6,443 nt of DNA from an uncultured Bacilli bacterium (GCA_944333305.1 CALVKV010000178.1:1-6443); one strand, 5' to 3'; counted from the first letter of the stretch, positions 1 to 5,400 are shown. Numbers and translations are program-made. Notes: generated by a model from the letters alone, not told the origin.

Positions 1-101
1 TTCTTTCCGGCCTGCGCCAGCCCGATGCCTAAGTTGGCGCAGGTGGTCGTTTTGCCGACGCCGCCCTTCTGGTTGGCGACGGCGATAATTTGCGTGTTCA
101 T
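1..101 (-). CDS. parA: ParA/Soj-type ATPase, N-terminal fragment
   Basis: Only the first 33 codons are in the window; the gene continues past the left edge. The protein opens with a beta-strand (QIIAVANQ) followed by the deviant Walker A motif KGGVGKTTT at residues 12-20, with the signature lysine at 12 and the phosphate-binding lysine at 17. This is diagnostic of the ParA/MinD/Soj P-loop ATPase group. Family members bind ATP, dimerise on DNA and segregate plasmids or chromosomes together with a ParB partner; on integrative conjugative elements they sit in the replication and maintenance module. The start is set by a strong GGGAGGTGA ribosome binding site at about 111-119, roughly ten bases upstream. 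The gene lies downstream of the HTH gene on the same strand, separated by a hairpin terminator. MinD or another element ATPase cannot be excluded from so short a fragment, but the ParA group is well supported. Confidence 0.85.
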   Translation of the reverse strand, partial: MNTQIIAVANQKGGVGKTTTCANLGIGLAQAGK

Positions 102-129
102 AGATTATATTCACCTCCCGTATGGGCAT

Positions 130-157
130 AAAAATAGGCACCCATTTCTGAGTGCCT
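130..157 (-). terminator. Intrinsic terminator or attenuator between HTH gene and parA
   Basis: On the minus strand AGGCACTC pairs with GGGTGCCT (one G-U pair) around a six-base loop, and ATTTTT follows directly. The hairpin lies 29 bases after the HTH stop codon and ends about 30 bases before the parA start. It would end HTH transcription or limit read-through into parA. No obvious separate promoter fits between the hairpin and parA, so partial read-through (attenuation) is plausible. Confidence 0.7.
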
Positions 158-185
158 TTCGATGCCGGTATGGAGAAGGGCAGGG

Positions 186-428
186 CTAAACCTGGACCTT
201 CAGTTGTTCCTTGTACTCCGCATAATGTTCGCTTAGAACATAGTCAATCACCCAATCCTTGGGGATCAGATAAGTCATGCGGATGTAATAATGTTTCACG
301 CGATTTTCTCTCATCAGCTTCCGAGCGGTGCTGTCGCCTATCCCGCCTAACATCCCGCGAAACTGTGTAAGCGTCACAACGCTGGGATAGTCTGCGAAAA
401 GATTTTCGTAATATTTTCGGTTTTTCAT
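186..428 (-). CDS. Small excisionase-fold HTH DNA-binding protein of a mobile element
   Basis: This 80-residue protein has the look of the winged-helix excisionase family (HTH_17 type). VVTLTQFRGMLGGIGDSTAR (residues 17-36) forms the helix-turn-helix with the recognition helix starting at DSTARKLMRE. Residues 44-57 (VKHYYIRMTYLIPK) form the wing, ending in the YLIPK strand typical of the family, followed by a helix (WVIDYVLSEHY). The annotated ATG at 428 is preceded by GGAGGA at 438-443, nine bases away. An upstream in-frame ATG at 458 is rejected because that ribosome binding site would then lie inside the coding region. It is the gene nearest the attachment end and reads into the element toward parA. 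Proteins of this kind are common on Firmicutes integrative conjugative elements, where they act as recombination directionality factors or small regulators. Which role applies here is not decidable from sequence. Confidence 0.8.
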   Translation of the reverse strand: MKNRKYYENLFADYPSVVTLTQFRGMLGGIGDSTARKLMRENRVKHYYIRMTYLIPKDWVIDYVLSEHYAEYKEQLKVQV

Positions 429-485
429 TGAGCATATTCCTCCAAAATGTATTGCCAACAGCGGGGAATATCTGCTACAATGATG

Positions 486-524
486 TTAATTTCGCAGTGG
501 CAGCGCCACTCGAATCATAATTAA
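486..524. repeat. Imperfect long inverted repeat in the element terminus
   Basis: TTAATT (486-491), TTCG (491-494) and AGTGGC (496-501) are mirrored by GCCACT (505-510), CGAA (511-514) and AATTAA (519-524). The loop is AGC, with a one-base bulge on one arm and a four-base insertion on the other. It lies about 60 bases upstream of the HTH gene start, in the non-coding terminus of the element. It could be an operator for the HTH protein, a recombination-accessory site or a transfer-origin hairpin. There is no T-tract, so a terminator is unlikely. Confidence 0.5.
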
Positions 525-534
525 GTTCGTGGGT

Positions 535-564
535 ATCCCGCACACATCCCTTCCGCATCCCGCA
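535..564. repeat. Direct repeat ATCCCGCA, two copies 22 bp apart
   Basis: ATCCCGCA occurs at 535-542 and again at 557-564, a spacing of 22 bp (two helical turns), with a degenerate ATCCCTTC between them. Its position inside the non-coding element end suggests accessory protein binding, but two 8-mers alone are weak evidence. Confidence 0.3.
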
Positions 565-606
565 AACGGCTCAAAAACAGCTCCAAAGCGGTTAGAATTT
601 GGATGG

Positions 607-656
607 CTGGGAAATGCCCGGTTTTTAAGGCTTTTGTTCTGGAAATGCCGATTTTA
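607..656. repeat. Imperfect direct repeat, possible arm-type integrase sites
   Basis: Bases 607-627 and 639-656 share the pattern CTGG(G)AAATGCC(C)G followed by TTTTA, differing by single-base indels and one substitution. They lie about 100-140 bases from the tRNA junction, the distance at which tyrosine integrases and their excisionases usually bind arm-type repeats. The rest of 429-749 has no convincing gene on either strand; a CGGTTTTT motif recurs at 619-626 and 669-676. Confidence 0.4.
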
Positions 657-730
657 TCAGTATTTCAGCGGTTTTTGACCCCTCAGTAGGTGTCCGAGAA
701 GTCCAGTTGGTTCCACTAGAGGGTAGCAGG

Positions 731-747
731 TTCGGGATTGTCCCGAA
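731..747. repeat. Perfect inverted repeat abutting the tRNA junction
   Basis: TTCGGGA (731-737) and TCCCGAA (741-747) are a perfect 7-bp inverted repeat with a TTG spacer. It ends three bases before the tRNA-like block begins at about 750. It could be a core or accessory recombinase site of the element end, or a short hairpin. Confidence 0.5.
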
Positions 748-749
748 AA

Positions 750-804
750 CTCAAAATCCGTTGCCCGTGAGGGCGTATGGGTTCGACCCCCATCACCGGC
801 ACCA
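750..804 (+). other. tRNA-Leu(CAA) 3' portion: attachment site at element-chromosome junction
   Basis: From the anticodon loop onward this is a textbook tRNA-Leu. CTCAAAA (750-756) is a seven-base loop with anticodon CAA. TCCGT follows as the 3' anticodon-stem strand. The long class II variable arm has GCCC/GGGC pairing, and the T arm is ATGGG-TTCGACC-CCCAT (777-793). CACCGGC (794-800) is the 3' acceptor strand, then a discriminator A and an encoded CCA (802-804). Upstream there is no GCCGGTG-like 5' acceptor strand, no D arm, and no ACGGA to close the anticodon stem, so no functional tRNA can form here. The tRNA's own terminator still follows at 815-855. This is what remains of the chromosomal tRNA when an element integrates at the anticodon loop and rebuilds the tRNA at its other end. 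A decayed tRNA gene is the alternative. Confidence 0.8.
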
Positions 805-814
805 AACCGATATG

Positions 815-855
815 ATCCGAACTTGTTTCCGAGGAGAAACGGGTTCGGATTTTTT
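815..855 (+). terminator. Strong intrinsic terminator after the tRNA-Leu 3' end
   Basis: ATCCGAACTTGTTTC (815-829) pairs with GAAACGGGTTCGGAT (836-850) over 15 bp with two G-U pairs and a six-base loop, followed by a T run to 855. It starts ten bases after the tRNA CCA end and would have been the native tRNA-Leu terminator. Its survival on this side supports the view that DNA to the right is the original chromosome. Confidence 0.9.
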
Positions 856-954
856 CAGTTTTTTATCAGGAAACGCAGGTATTGCCACAGCAAGATCGAA
901 TAAAAATCTCTTGTACAATCTGACGCTGTATCGTCGAATTTCCATCCTCTTATC

Positions 955-983
955 TTGCCTTTCGCTCTCTTGCAAGCTACAAT
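955..983 (+). promoter_or_regulatory. Sigma-70-type promoter of the collagen-like lipoprotein gene
   Basis: TTGCCT (955-960) and TACAAT (978-983) are separated by exactly 17 bases. Transcription would start near 990, about 40 bases before the ATG at 1029. An AGGAG ribosome binding site lies at 1017-1021. Bases 856-954 show no gene or convincing structure. Confidence 0.65.
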
Positions 984-1028
984 AGAAACGATGAAACAAG
1001 TACGCTGATTGACACCAGGAGAATAATG

Positions 1029-1523
1029 ATGAAAAGAAGAATACAAACCGCAGCCCTGGCGGTGTTTCTGGCCCGACACTAGGGGCCTGCCAAGCAGGGC
1101 GCACCCAGAACACTCCGCCACAGATGCGCAGCGAAGGTGGATACATACAGTACTATGACGGAACAGATTGGGTAGACCTGGTTTCCCTGAACGAACTGCG
1201 TGGAGAGCAAGGTCCCGCCGGGCAGAACGGCAACGCCGGACAGGACGGGACCGACGGGCAAGATGGCATCGACGGGAAGAACGGCGCGACCGGTCCCGCC
1301 GGGCAGCCGGGGATGAACGGCCAGGACGGTCAAGACGGTAAAGACGGTGCCGTCTTCTACCCCTGTGCCGACGGCAGCACCCACTCCCGCACCGACACCT
1401 GCTCCCACGCCACCCCCCACCCCAGAACCGACGCCAGTTCTTCCCACAGAGCCAGCTGCCCCCACTGAGCCCCCTGCAGAGTCAGCTGTGAGCCCAGATT
1501 CTATAATCCTGGTCGAACAGTAA
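1029..1523 (+). pseudogene. Collagen-like (Gly-X-Y) surface lipoprotein, two frameshifts
   Basis: Three reading-frame segments together spell one surface lipoprotein. Segment 1 (1029-1079) starts MKRRIQTAALAVFLA, a signal peptide, but runs into TAG at 1080. Segment 2, one frame away, continues with the lipobox TLGAC (cysteine codon 1088-1090). It goes on through a YIQYYDGTDWVDLVSLNEL segment typical of bacterial collagen-like proteins, then 17 Gly-X-Y triplets (about 1201-1351, such as GEQ GPA GQN). Segment 3 (about 1359-1523) returns to the first frame with a Pro-Thr-rich stalk (PTPAPTPAP) ending DSIILVEQ. The first shift fits loss of one C from a C-run at 1072-1074, which would restore FLAPTLGAC. 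The second fits one extra base around 1355-1363. The net frame is unchanged. Family members are lipid-anchored fibrous surface proteins. ATG 1029 is preferred over 1026 because AGGAG is then seven bases away. Sequencing error is a real alternative to genuine decay. Bases 1524-1652 hold nothing recognisable. Confidence 0.75.
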
Positions 1524-1652
1524 AAGTTTCCGCTCTCTTGTTTGTACCGCATCCGAGCGCCGGCAACAATCCATCACGGCAGGACATGTACAGGGAATCA
1601 TGTTTTTCGCAGCACTTTTTCTGTCCAATCAGCCATCTTGCCGGCACCAAGC

Positions 1653-1687
1653 AAAAAACGCTGAAACGACCAGTTTCAGCGTTTTTT
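1653..1687. terminator. Bidirectional intrinsic terminator
   Basis: AAAAAACGCTGAAAC (1653-1667) and GTTTCAGCGTTTTTT (1673-1687) pair perfectly over 15 bp around GACCA. A-tract and T-tract make it effective in both directions. It lies between the rightward collagen-like gene and the leftward transporter gene and would end the former and back up the terminator at 1733-1771. Confidence 0.9.
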
Positions 1688-1732
1688 GTTTATTTCGGCT
1701 TTGCATCGGTCGGGGCGTTCCGCACAAGGGCG

Positions 1733-1771
1733 AAAAAGCCGGCCCGGCGCGGTCAAGGGCGCAGACCGGCT
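1733..1771 (-). terminator. Intrinsic terminator of the ECF S-component gene
   Basis: On the minus strand AGCCGGTCTG (1771-1762) pairs with CGGGCCGGCT (1746-1737) over 10 bp with two G-U pairs. The inner CGC/GCG can extend the stem, and TTTTT follows. It begins immediately after the TGA stop of the transporter gene. Confidence 0.75.
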
Positions 1772-1772
1772 G

Positions 1773-2387
1773 TCAGCGTTCCACCACCCGCAGCAGCGGG
1801 GCGGTGACGGCGGCGCCCACCAGGCAGCCCAGCAGCGCTTCCACCAGGCCCTGGATGCCCACCATCCCCACCACGAAGACGAAGGGGTTGGCGGCGCCCA
1901 TCTCGGCCACAAGGCCCTGGACATAGTCGGTTTGGTAGAACAGGAGCACCAGCAGCCCCATGAACAGCAGGGTATTGAGCAGCGGGGCCGCCAGACCGCC
2001 GATGGCACAGCACAGGCGCCGGCGCTGGGGCCACAGCCGCCGGGCCGCCCGGTAGACCAGGCCGCACAGCCAGCCCATGGCCAGCCGGGCGCCGAAGCAG
2101 AGCAGGAAGGTGCCCAGCGGGTTGAGGGTGAAGAAGATGCTGGTCATGCCGCCCCCGCCGCGCACGGCGTTGAAGAAGCTGGTCAGCCCGAAGGCCCCGC
2201 CCAGGATGGCCCCCGATGCCGGCCCCATGACGATGGCCCCCACCGCCACCGGGATGGTGAGCAGGCTGAGCACCAGCGGCCCCACCGGCAGATACCCCAG
2301 CGGGGTGTAGGACATGATGAGCACCAGCGCCAGCAGCAATGCCAGCTGGGTCAGGCGGCGGGTGCGTGCGTTCGGTTTGCGTTCCAT
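1773..2387 (-). CDS. ECF transporter S component (substrate-specificity membrane protein)
   Basis: This 204-residue, very hydrophobic protein matches the size and layout of energy-coupling-factor S components. It has a short basic N-terminus, then about six membrane segments (roughly 13-30, 36-54, 57-74, 82-112, 124-151 and 167-200). TM1 contains the A-x-x-x-A pattern (Ala16, Ala20) used by S components to dock on the EcfT scaffold. The stretch TPLGYLPVGPLVLSLLTIPV followed by MGPASGAILGGAFGLTSF is typical of the branch that includes pantothenate and related vitamin carriers. S components bind a vitamin or metal and work with the shared EcfA-A'-T module, which is not encoded in this window. 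The start at 2387 has AGGAGGA at 2397-2403, nine bases upstream. The 5' leader is only about 65 bases, too short for a TPP, FMN or cobalamin riboswitch, so the substrate cannot be inferred from regulation. PanT-like is a guess. Confidence 0.8.
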   Translation of the reverse strand: MERKPNARTRRLTQLALLLALVLIMSYTPLGYLPVGPLVLSLLTIPVAVGAIVMGPASGAILGGAFGLTSFFNAVRGGGGMTSIFFTLNPLGTFLLCFGARLAMGWLCGLVYRAARRLWPQRRRLCCAIGGLAAPLLNTLLFMGLLVLLFYQTDYVQGLVAEMGAANPFVFVVGMVGIQGLVEALLGCLVGAAVTAPLLRVVER

Positions 2388-2438
2388 ATTCGATTTTCCT
2401 CCTGCTGCCGTCCTTTCTACAAGGTACAGCGCATTTAT

Positions 2439-2457
2439 TTGCGGGCCCTGCCCGCAA
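2439..2457. repeat. Perfect hairpin at the 5' end of the ECF S-component transcript
   Basis: TTGCGGGC (2439-2446) and GCCCGCAA (2450-2457) form an 8-bp perfect inverted repeat with a 3-base loop. The leftward promoter's -10 lies at 2462-2467, so the leftward start site falls at about 2455, within the repeat. It may be an operator overlapping the start site, or a stabilising 5' hairpin of the mRNA. Confidence 0.5.
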
Positions 2458-2461
2458 GACC

Positions 2462-2490
2462 AGTATACTCGCCCCGCCGGTCGATTGCAA
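2462..2490 (-). promoter_or_regulatory. Leftward promoter of the ECF S-component gene
   Basis: On the minus strand TTGCAA (2490-2485) and TATACT (2467-2462) are separated by exactly 17 bases. Transcription would start near 2455. The -35 hexamer is the same six bases used by the rightward dinB promoter. Confidence 0.7.
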
Positions 2491-2513
2491 GGGGTTTTGC
2501 GGTGTGGTATACT
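2485..2513 (+). promoter_or_regulatory. Rightward promoter of dinB
   Basis: TTGCAA (2485-2490) and TATACT (2508-2513) are separated by exactly 17 bases, and a TGG just before the -10 makes it an extended -10 element. Transcription would start near 2520. No Gram-positive LexA box (CGAAC-N4-GTTCG type) is visible between here and the dinB start, so SOS control is not supported. Confidence 0.75.
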
Positions 2514-2555
2514 GAAATTATCGCATACAACAGCCAAAAAGGGAGGGAACGCGCC

Positions 2556-3818
2556 ATGGCCAGGGTGTATTTTCATGTGGATGTGAACTCGGCGTTTTTG
2601 TCCTGGTCGGCCCTCAAGGCACTGCGGGAGGGCAGCGCGGTGGATCTGCGCAGCATCCCTTCGGCGGTGGGCGGCGACGAGGAAAAGCGCCACGGCGTGG
2701 TGCTGGCCAAGAGCCTGCCCGCCAAGCGGTTCGGGGTGCGCACCGGCGAATCGCTGTTCGCCGCCCGGGCCAAGTGCCCCGGCCTGACGGTGGTGGCGCC
2801 GGATTTCGACTGGTATGTGCAGAATTCCAAGGCGCTGATCCGCATTTTGAGCGACTATTCCCCCGACATCGAGCAGTACAGCATCGACGAGGCGTTTCTG
2901 GACATGACCGGCACCGAGGCGCTGTTCGGCCCGGTGGTGGACACCGCCCACGCCATCCGCAACCGGGTGCGGGAGGAACTGGGCTTCACCGTGAACATCG
3001 GGGTGGCCCCCAACCGGCTGCTGGCCAAGATGGCCAGCGACTTTGAAAAGCCGGACAAGGTACACCTGCTGCCGCCGGAGGATGTGCCCGCCCGGCTCTG
3101 GCCGCTGCCGGTGCAGGCGCTGTTCGGGGTGGGGCCCAGCGCGGCCCGGCGGCTGAACGGCATGGGGATCTGCACCATCAGGGAGCTGGCCGCCGCCGAC
3201 CGGGGCCGGCTGGTGGAGGTGTTCGGCGCCCGGGGGGACACTTTCTGGAACTACGCCAACGGGCGGGAGAGCGACCCGGTGACCAAACAGCACGCCCGGG
3301 ACAGCACCTACGGCAACAGCGTGACCACCCCCGGCGACCTGACCGCCCCGGCGGAGGCCGACGCCACGCTGCTGGCGCTGTGCGAGTCGGTGGGGAGCCG
3401 GCTGCGGATGGACGGCCGGACCGCCCGGGTGGTGTCGGTGCAGCTGGTGGACAACGCGTTCCGCCGCAAAAGCCACCAGGTCACGCTGGACAACCCCACC
3501 AACTCCACCGACGCGCTGTACCGCATTGCCCGGCAGCTGCTGCGCCAGGCCTGGCCCGACCGCCCGGTGCGGCTGGTGGGGGTGACGGCCGAGCGCACCG
3601 GCACCGACAATTTTGAACAGCTGGATCTGTTCAGCGACCCCACCCGCCGGGACAAGCAGGAAAAGCTGGACCGGGCCGCCGACGCGCTGCGGGCCCGCTT
3701 TGGCGAGGGCGCCGTGCTGCGGGCCAAACTGCTGCACCCCGACGAAAAGACCGCCGCGCCCCGGGCGCTGGGCGCAGCCAAGGCCCGGGACAAACGGCGG
3801 TCCGGCGAGGGACGGTAG
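2556..3818 (+). CDS. dinB: DNA polymerase IV (Y-family translesion polymerase)
   Basis: This 420-residue protein carries the full Y-family layout. The N-terminal HVDVNSAF has catalytic Asp9 and a phenylalanine at 14 in the steric-gate position. YSIDEAFLD supplies Asp111 and Glu112 for the second metal site. The thumb has the helix-hairpin-helix region LFGVGPSAARRLNGMGI (189-205), and a little-finger domain follows from about 245. The C-terminal EQLDLF (354-359) is a near-ideal beta-clamp binding motif. Pol IV extends primers past damaged bases in the cytoplasm, with low fidelity and no proofreading. The start at 2556 is set by GGGAGG (2541-2546), nine bases upstream; the open frame extends far upstream only because the region is GC-rich. 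The residue after the first catalytic pair is Asn11 rather than the Asp of E. coli DinB, a pattern (DVNSAFLSW) that I recall from Clostridium-class homologues. The tail after about 400 is basic and low in complexity. It converges on the next gene with only 25 bases between the stops. Confidence 0.95.
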   Translation: MARVYFHVDVNSAFLSWSALKALREGSAVDLRSIPSAVGGDEEKRHGVVLAKSLPAKRFGVRTGESLFAARAKCPGLTVVAPDFDWYVQNSKALIRILSDYSPDIEQYSIDEAFLDMTGTEALFGPVVDTAHAIRNRVREELGFTVNIGVAPNRLLAKMASDFEKPDKVHLLPPEDVPARLWPLPVQALFGVGPSAARRLNGMGICTIRELAAADRGRLVEVFGARGDTFWNYANGRESDPVTKQHARDSTYGNSVTTPGDLTAPAEADATLLALCESVGSRLRMDGRTARVVSVQLVDNAFRRKSHQVTLDNPTNSTDALYRIARQLLRQAWPDRPVRLVGVTAERTGTDNFEQLDLFSDPTRRDKQEKLDRAADALRARFGEGAVLRAKLLHPDEKTAAPRALGAAKARDKRRSGEGR

Positions 3819-3843
3819 CAGGCCGGCGCAGGACAGCCCCCCG

Positions 3844-5253
3844 CTATTCGGAAAGGTAGATGTTCAGCTGGCTTTGGGCGGCTTTGGCAGCGTTTGCGTA
3901 GCTGGTCTCGCCGCTCAGGTACTTCTCCATGGCATCGACAAACCGGGTCTGCTCGCAGGGGTAAAAGACGCCGGCGACCTGATCGGCATAGGCCATCACC
4001 GCGTCAAAATCTTCCCACCGGGGTTCCACATCGGTAAAGCCGCCGGAATTGTCGGGCCAGATCAGCGCGGTGTGGCGGTCGGTGGTGTTGTAGCGGAAGT
4101 GTTCTTCGTTGGTGGCGTCCAGCACCGAAAAATTCTGCCAGCGCCAATCCATTGTGTCCAGCTGGAACTGCTCGCTGAGCAGGAACTTGATGAACTCGTA
4201 AGCGTTCTGCAGGTTGGGGCTGCTGTTGCTCACGGCCACCGAGAGGGTGATCTTGGCCCGGATGCCGCCTTCCAGATCCCGGAGCGGCATCATGACCAGC
4301 TCGTCGAAGGTGTTGATCAGCCCGGCCCCGATCAGAACGCCGGTGGGGGGAAAGACCGGGGAGATCCACAAAGCCTTGCCGTCCCGGATGTCGGCCGCGC
4401 CGGGCAGTTCGTCATTGTCGTAGTGCAGGTCGGTCACATTCCGGTAAACGTTCAGCCCGCGTTCCAGTTCGGGGACCGAAAAGTCGGCCCGCTGGCGGGC
4501 GTAATCCGCATAGGGGATGCCCGCATACTGGGCAAAGTCGTTGAAGGCCAGGAAGGTGCGGTAAAGGCTCCGCGTCTGCCCGGGGGTGTTTTGCAGCTTT
4601 TCGGCTTCGTCGAGAAACCCTGCAAAGGTGGCGCAGTTTTCCACCTGGAAGCCGGATTCCTCAAGCGCGCTTTTTGAGGAATACCAGACAGGGATCTGAT
4701 ATTCCAGCGGAATGACCAGCCGGTGCCCGTCCCAGACGCCGCCGTTCATGACGGCTTCGTTATACCCCGACCAGTCGAAGGCATCGGCTTCAAAATACGG
4801 TTCCATATCGGCAAAAACGCCGCGGCGGGCCATCTTCTCCACATCCATCGTATCGTCAACAAAAAGGATCAGATCCGGCCCTTCGCCCGCCATGACCTCG
4901 GTGAGCATCTGCTGGTTTTCCTGCTCCTGCACAATGTCGGAGCCTTCGGTAAATATTTTTTCGGCCGTGAGCGGCTGGTCCGGGTGCTGCGCGTTGTACT
5001 GGATCACCGCTGCGTCCAGCAGGCTGGTGTATGCCGGGTCCGCGTCGGTGTAGTAGATGGTCAGTCCCTCGTTGGTCTGCTCCACCGGCGGGGGGACTTC
5101 GATGGGGGCGGGTTCGGCGTCGGCGGCGCCGCCCGGCGCACAGGCGGCCAGTGCAAACACACAGGCCAGCGGCAGGCCCAGCCGCCGGCCCGGGCGGGGT
5201 GGGCGCCGGCGGGGCCCGGCGGTCGTCTTTCGGATGGATGCTGACTGTTTCAT
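3844..5253 (-). CDS. Extracellular solute-binding lipoprotein (family 1, sugar ABC type)
   Basis: This 469-residue protein has an arginine-rich N-terminus (13-24), a hydrophobic segment and the lipobox LAAC with the lipidated cysteine at 38. A Pro/Glu/Ala linker follows to about 60. The mature part begins LTIYYTDADPAY and includes EVMAGEGPDLILF (119-131), the conserved 'pathogen-free' hallmark of family 1 binding proteins: a short loop before the GPDL strand. Such proteins capture oligosaccharides or polyols outside the membrane and hand them to MalF/MalG-type permeases. No permease gene lies in the window: downstream is the oppositely oriented dinB, upstream the GH2 gene. The start at 5253 is chosen because AAGGAGG (5260-5266) lies six bases upstream; an in-frame ATG at 5403 would precede a long arginine-rich stretch and overlap the promoter. 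A promoter and phased repeats lie at 5395-5438, leaving a GC-rich leader of about 135 bases. The signal n-region is unusually long and basic. Substrate cannot be named. Confidence 0.88.
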   Translation of the reverse strand: MKQSASIRKTTAGPRRRPPRPGRRLGLPLACVFALAACAPGGAADAEPAPIEVPPPVEQTNEGLTIYYTDADPAYTSLLDAAVIQYNAQHPDQPLTAEKIFTEGSDIVQEQENQQMLTEVMAGEGPDLILFVDDTMDVEKMARRGVFADMEPYFEADAFDWSGYNEAVMNGGVWDGHRLVIPLEYQIPVWYSSKSALEESGFQVENCATFAGFLDEAEKLQNTPGQTRSLYRTFLAFNDFAQYAGIPYADYARQRADFSVPELERGLNVYRNVTDLHYDNDELPGAADIRDGKALWISPVFPPTGVLIGAGLINTFDELVMMPLRDLEGGIRAKITLSVAVSNSSPNLQNAYEFIKFLLSEQFQLDTMDWRWQNFSVLDATNEEHFRYNTTDRHTALIWPDNSGGFTDVEPRWEDFDAVMAYADQVAGVFYPCEQTRFVDAMEKYLSGETSYANAAKAAQSQLNIYLSE

Positions 5254-5394
5254 CGGTTGCCTCCTTCTTCGCAGGTGTCTCTTTTCGCGTCCTCTTTTCC
5301 ATGGGGCCGCGGCGCGTGCCCTGTCGGCAGGGTCTTCCGCCGGCCGGGAGCCCCTCTGCAGGCGCCCCGGCAAAGGACACAGGGGTCTGTTCTC

Positions 5395-5400
5395 ATTGTA
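5395..5400 (-). promoter_or_regulatory. -10 element of the solute-binding protein promoter
   Basis: The minus strand reads TACAAT at 5400-5395, giving a start near 5388 and a leader of about 135 bases. The position 17 bases upstream (5418-5423) reads ACCTGA, a poor -35, and is occupied by phased direct repeats. This is the usual layout of an activator-dependent promoter. Confidence 0.55.

Larger units (their letters stand above)
1..804. mobile_element. Terminal part of an integrative (conjugative/mobilizable) element
   Basis: The interval holds a ParA-type ATPase start, an excisionase-fold protein, a non-coding terminus rich in inverted and direct repeats (429-749), and then the 3' part of a tRNA-Leu gene. 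This is the architecture expected where an element that integrated into a tRNA gene meets the chromosome. Base composition is visibly lower in GC than the DNA after about 1,700. No integrase, relaxase or type IV secretion gene is visible, so the element class is inferred. The rest of the element, and the reconstituted intact tRNA-Leu, should lie to the left of the window. Confidence 0.65.

Noticed and set aside
164..200. GCCGGTATGGAGAAGGGCAG resembles a tRNA-Leu 5' half (acceptor and D arm), which could pair with the 3' half at 750-804.
   Set aside because: The match decays after about 20 bases, it lies about 590 bases away and overlaps the HTH stop region, and no intron-like structure links them.
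991..1008. Five-codon leader ORF (MKQVR) ahead of the collagen-like gene.
   Set aside because: No ribosome binding site and it starts at the predicted transcription start; no attenuator hairpin follows.
1079..1552. Minus-strand frame with a Gly-Val-rich repeat protein (VGSGVGGGVGAGVGAGVG).
   Set aside because: It is the antisense shadow of the Pro-Thr and Gly-X-Y repeats of the collagen-like gene, whose sense strand has signal peptide, lipobox, promoter and ribosome binding site.
1638..1650. CCGGCACCA recurs near 1641-1649, like the tRNA acceptor end at 797-804, suggesting a second attachment site.
   Set aside because: Only about nine identical bases; no T arm or variable arm precedes it, so it is most likely chance.
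1686..2555. A long upstream extension of the dinB reading frame.
   Set aside because: It is an open frame antisense to the ECF S-component gene in GC-rich DNA; the dinB promoter, ribosome binding site and Y-family N-terminus all place the start at 2556.
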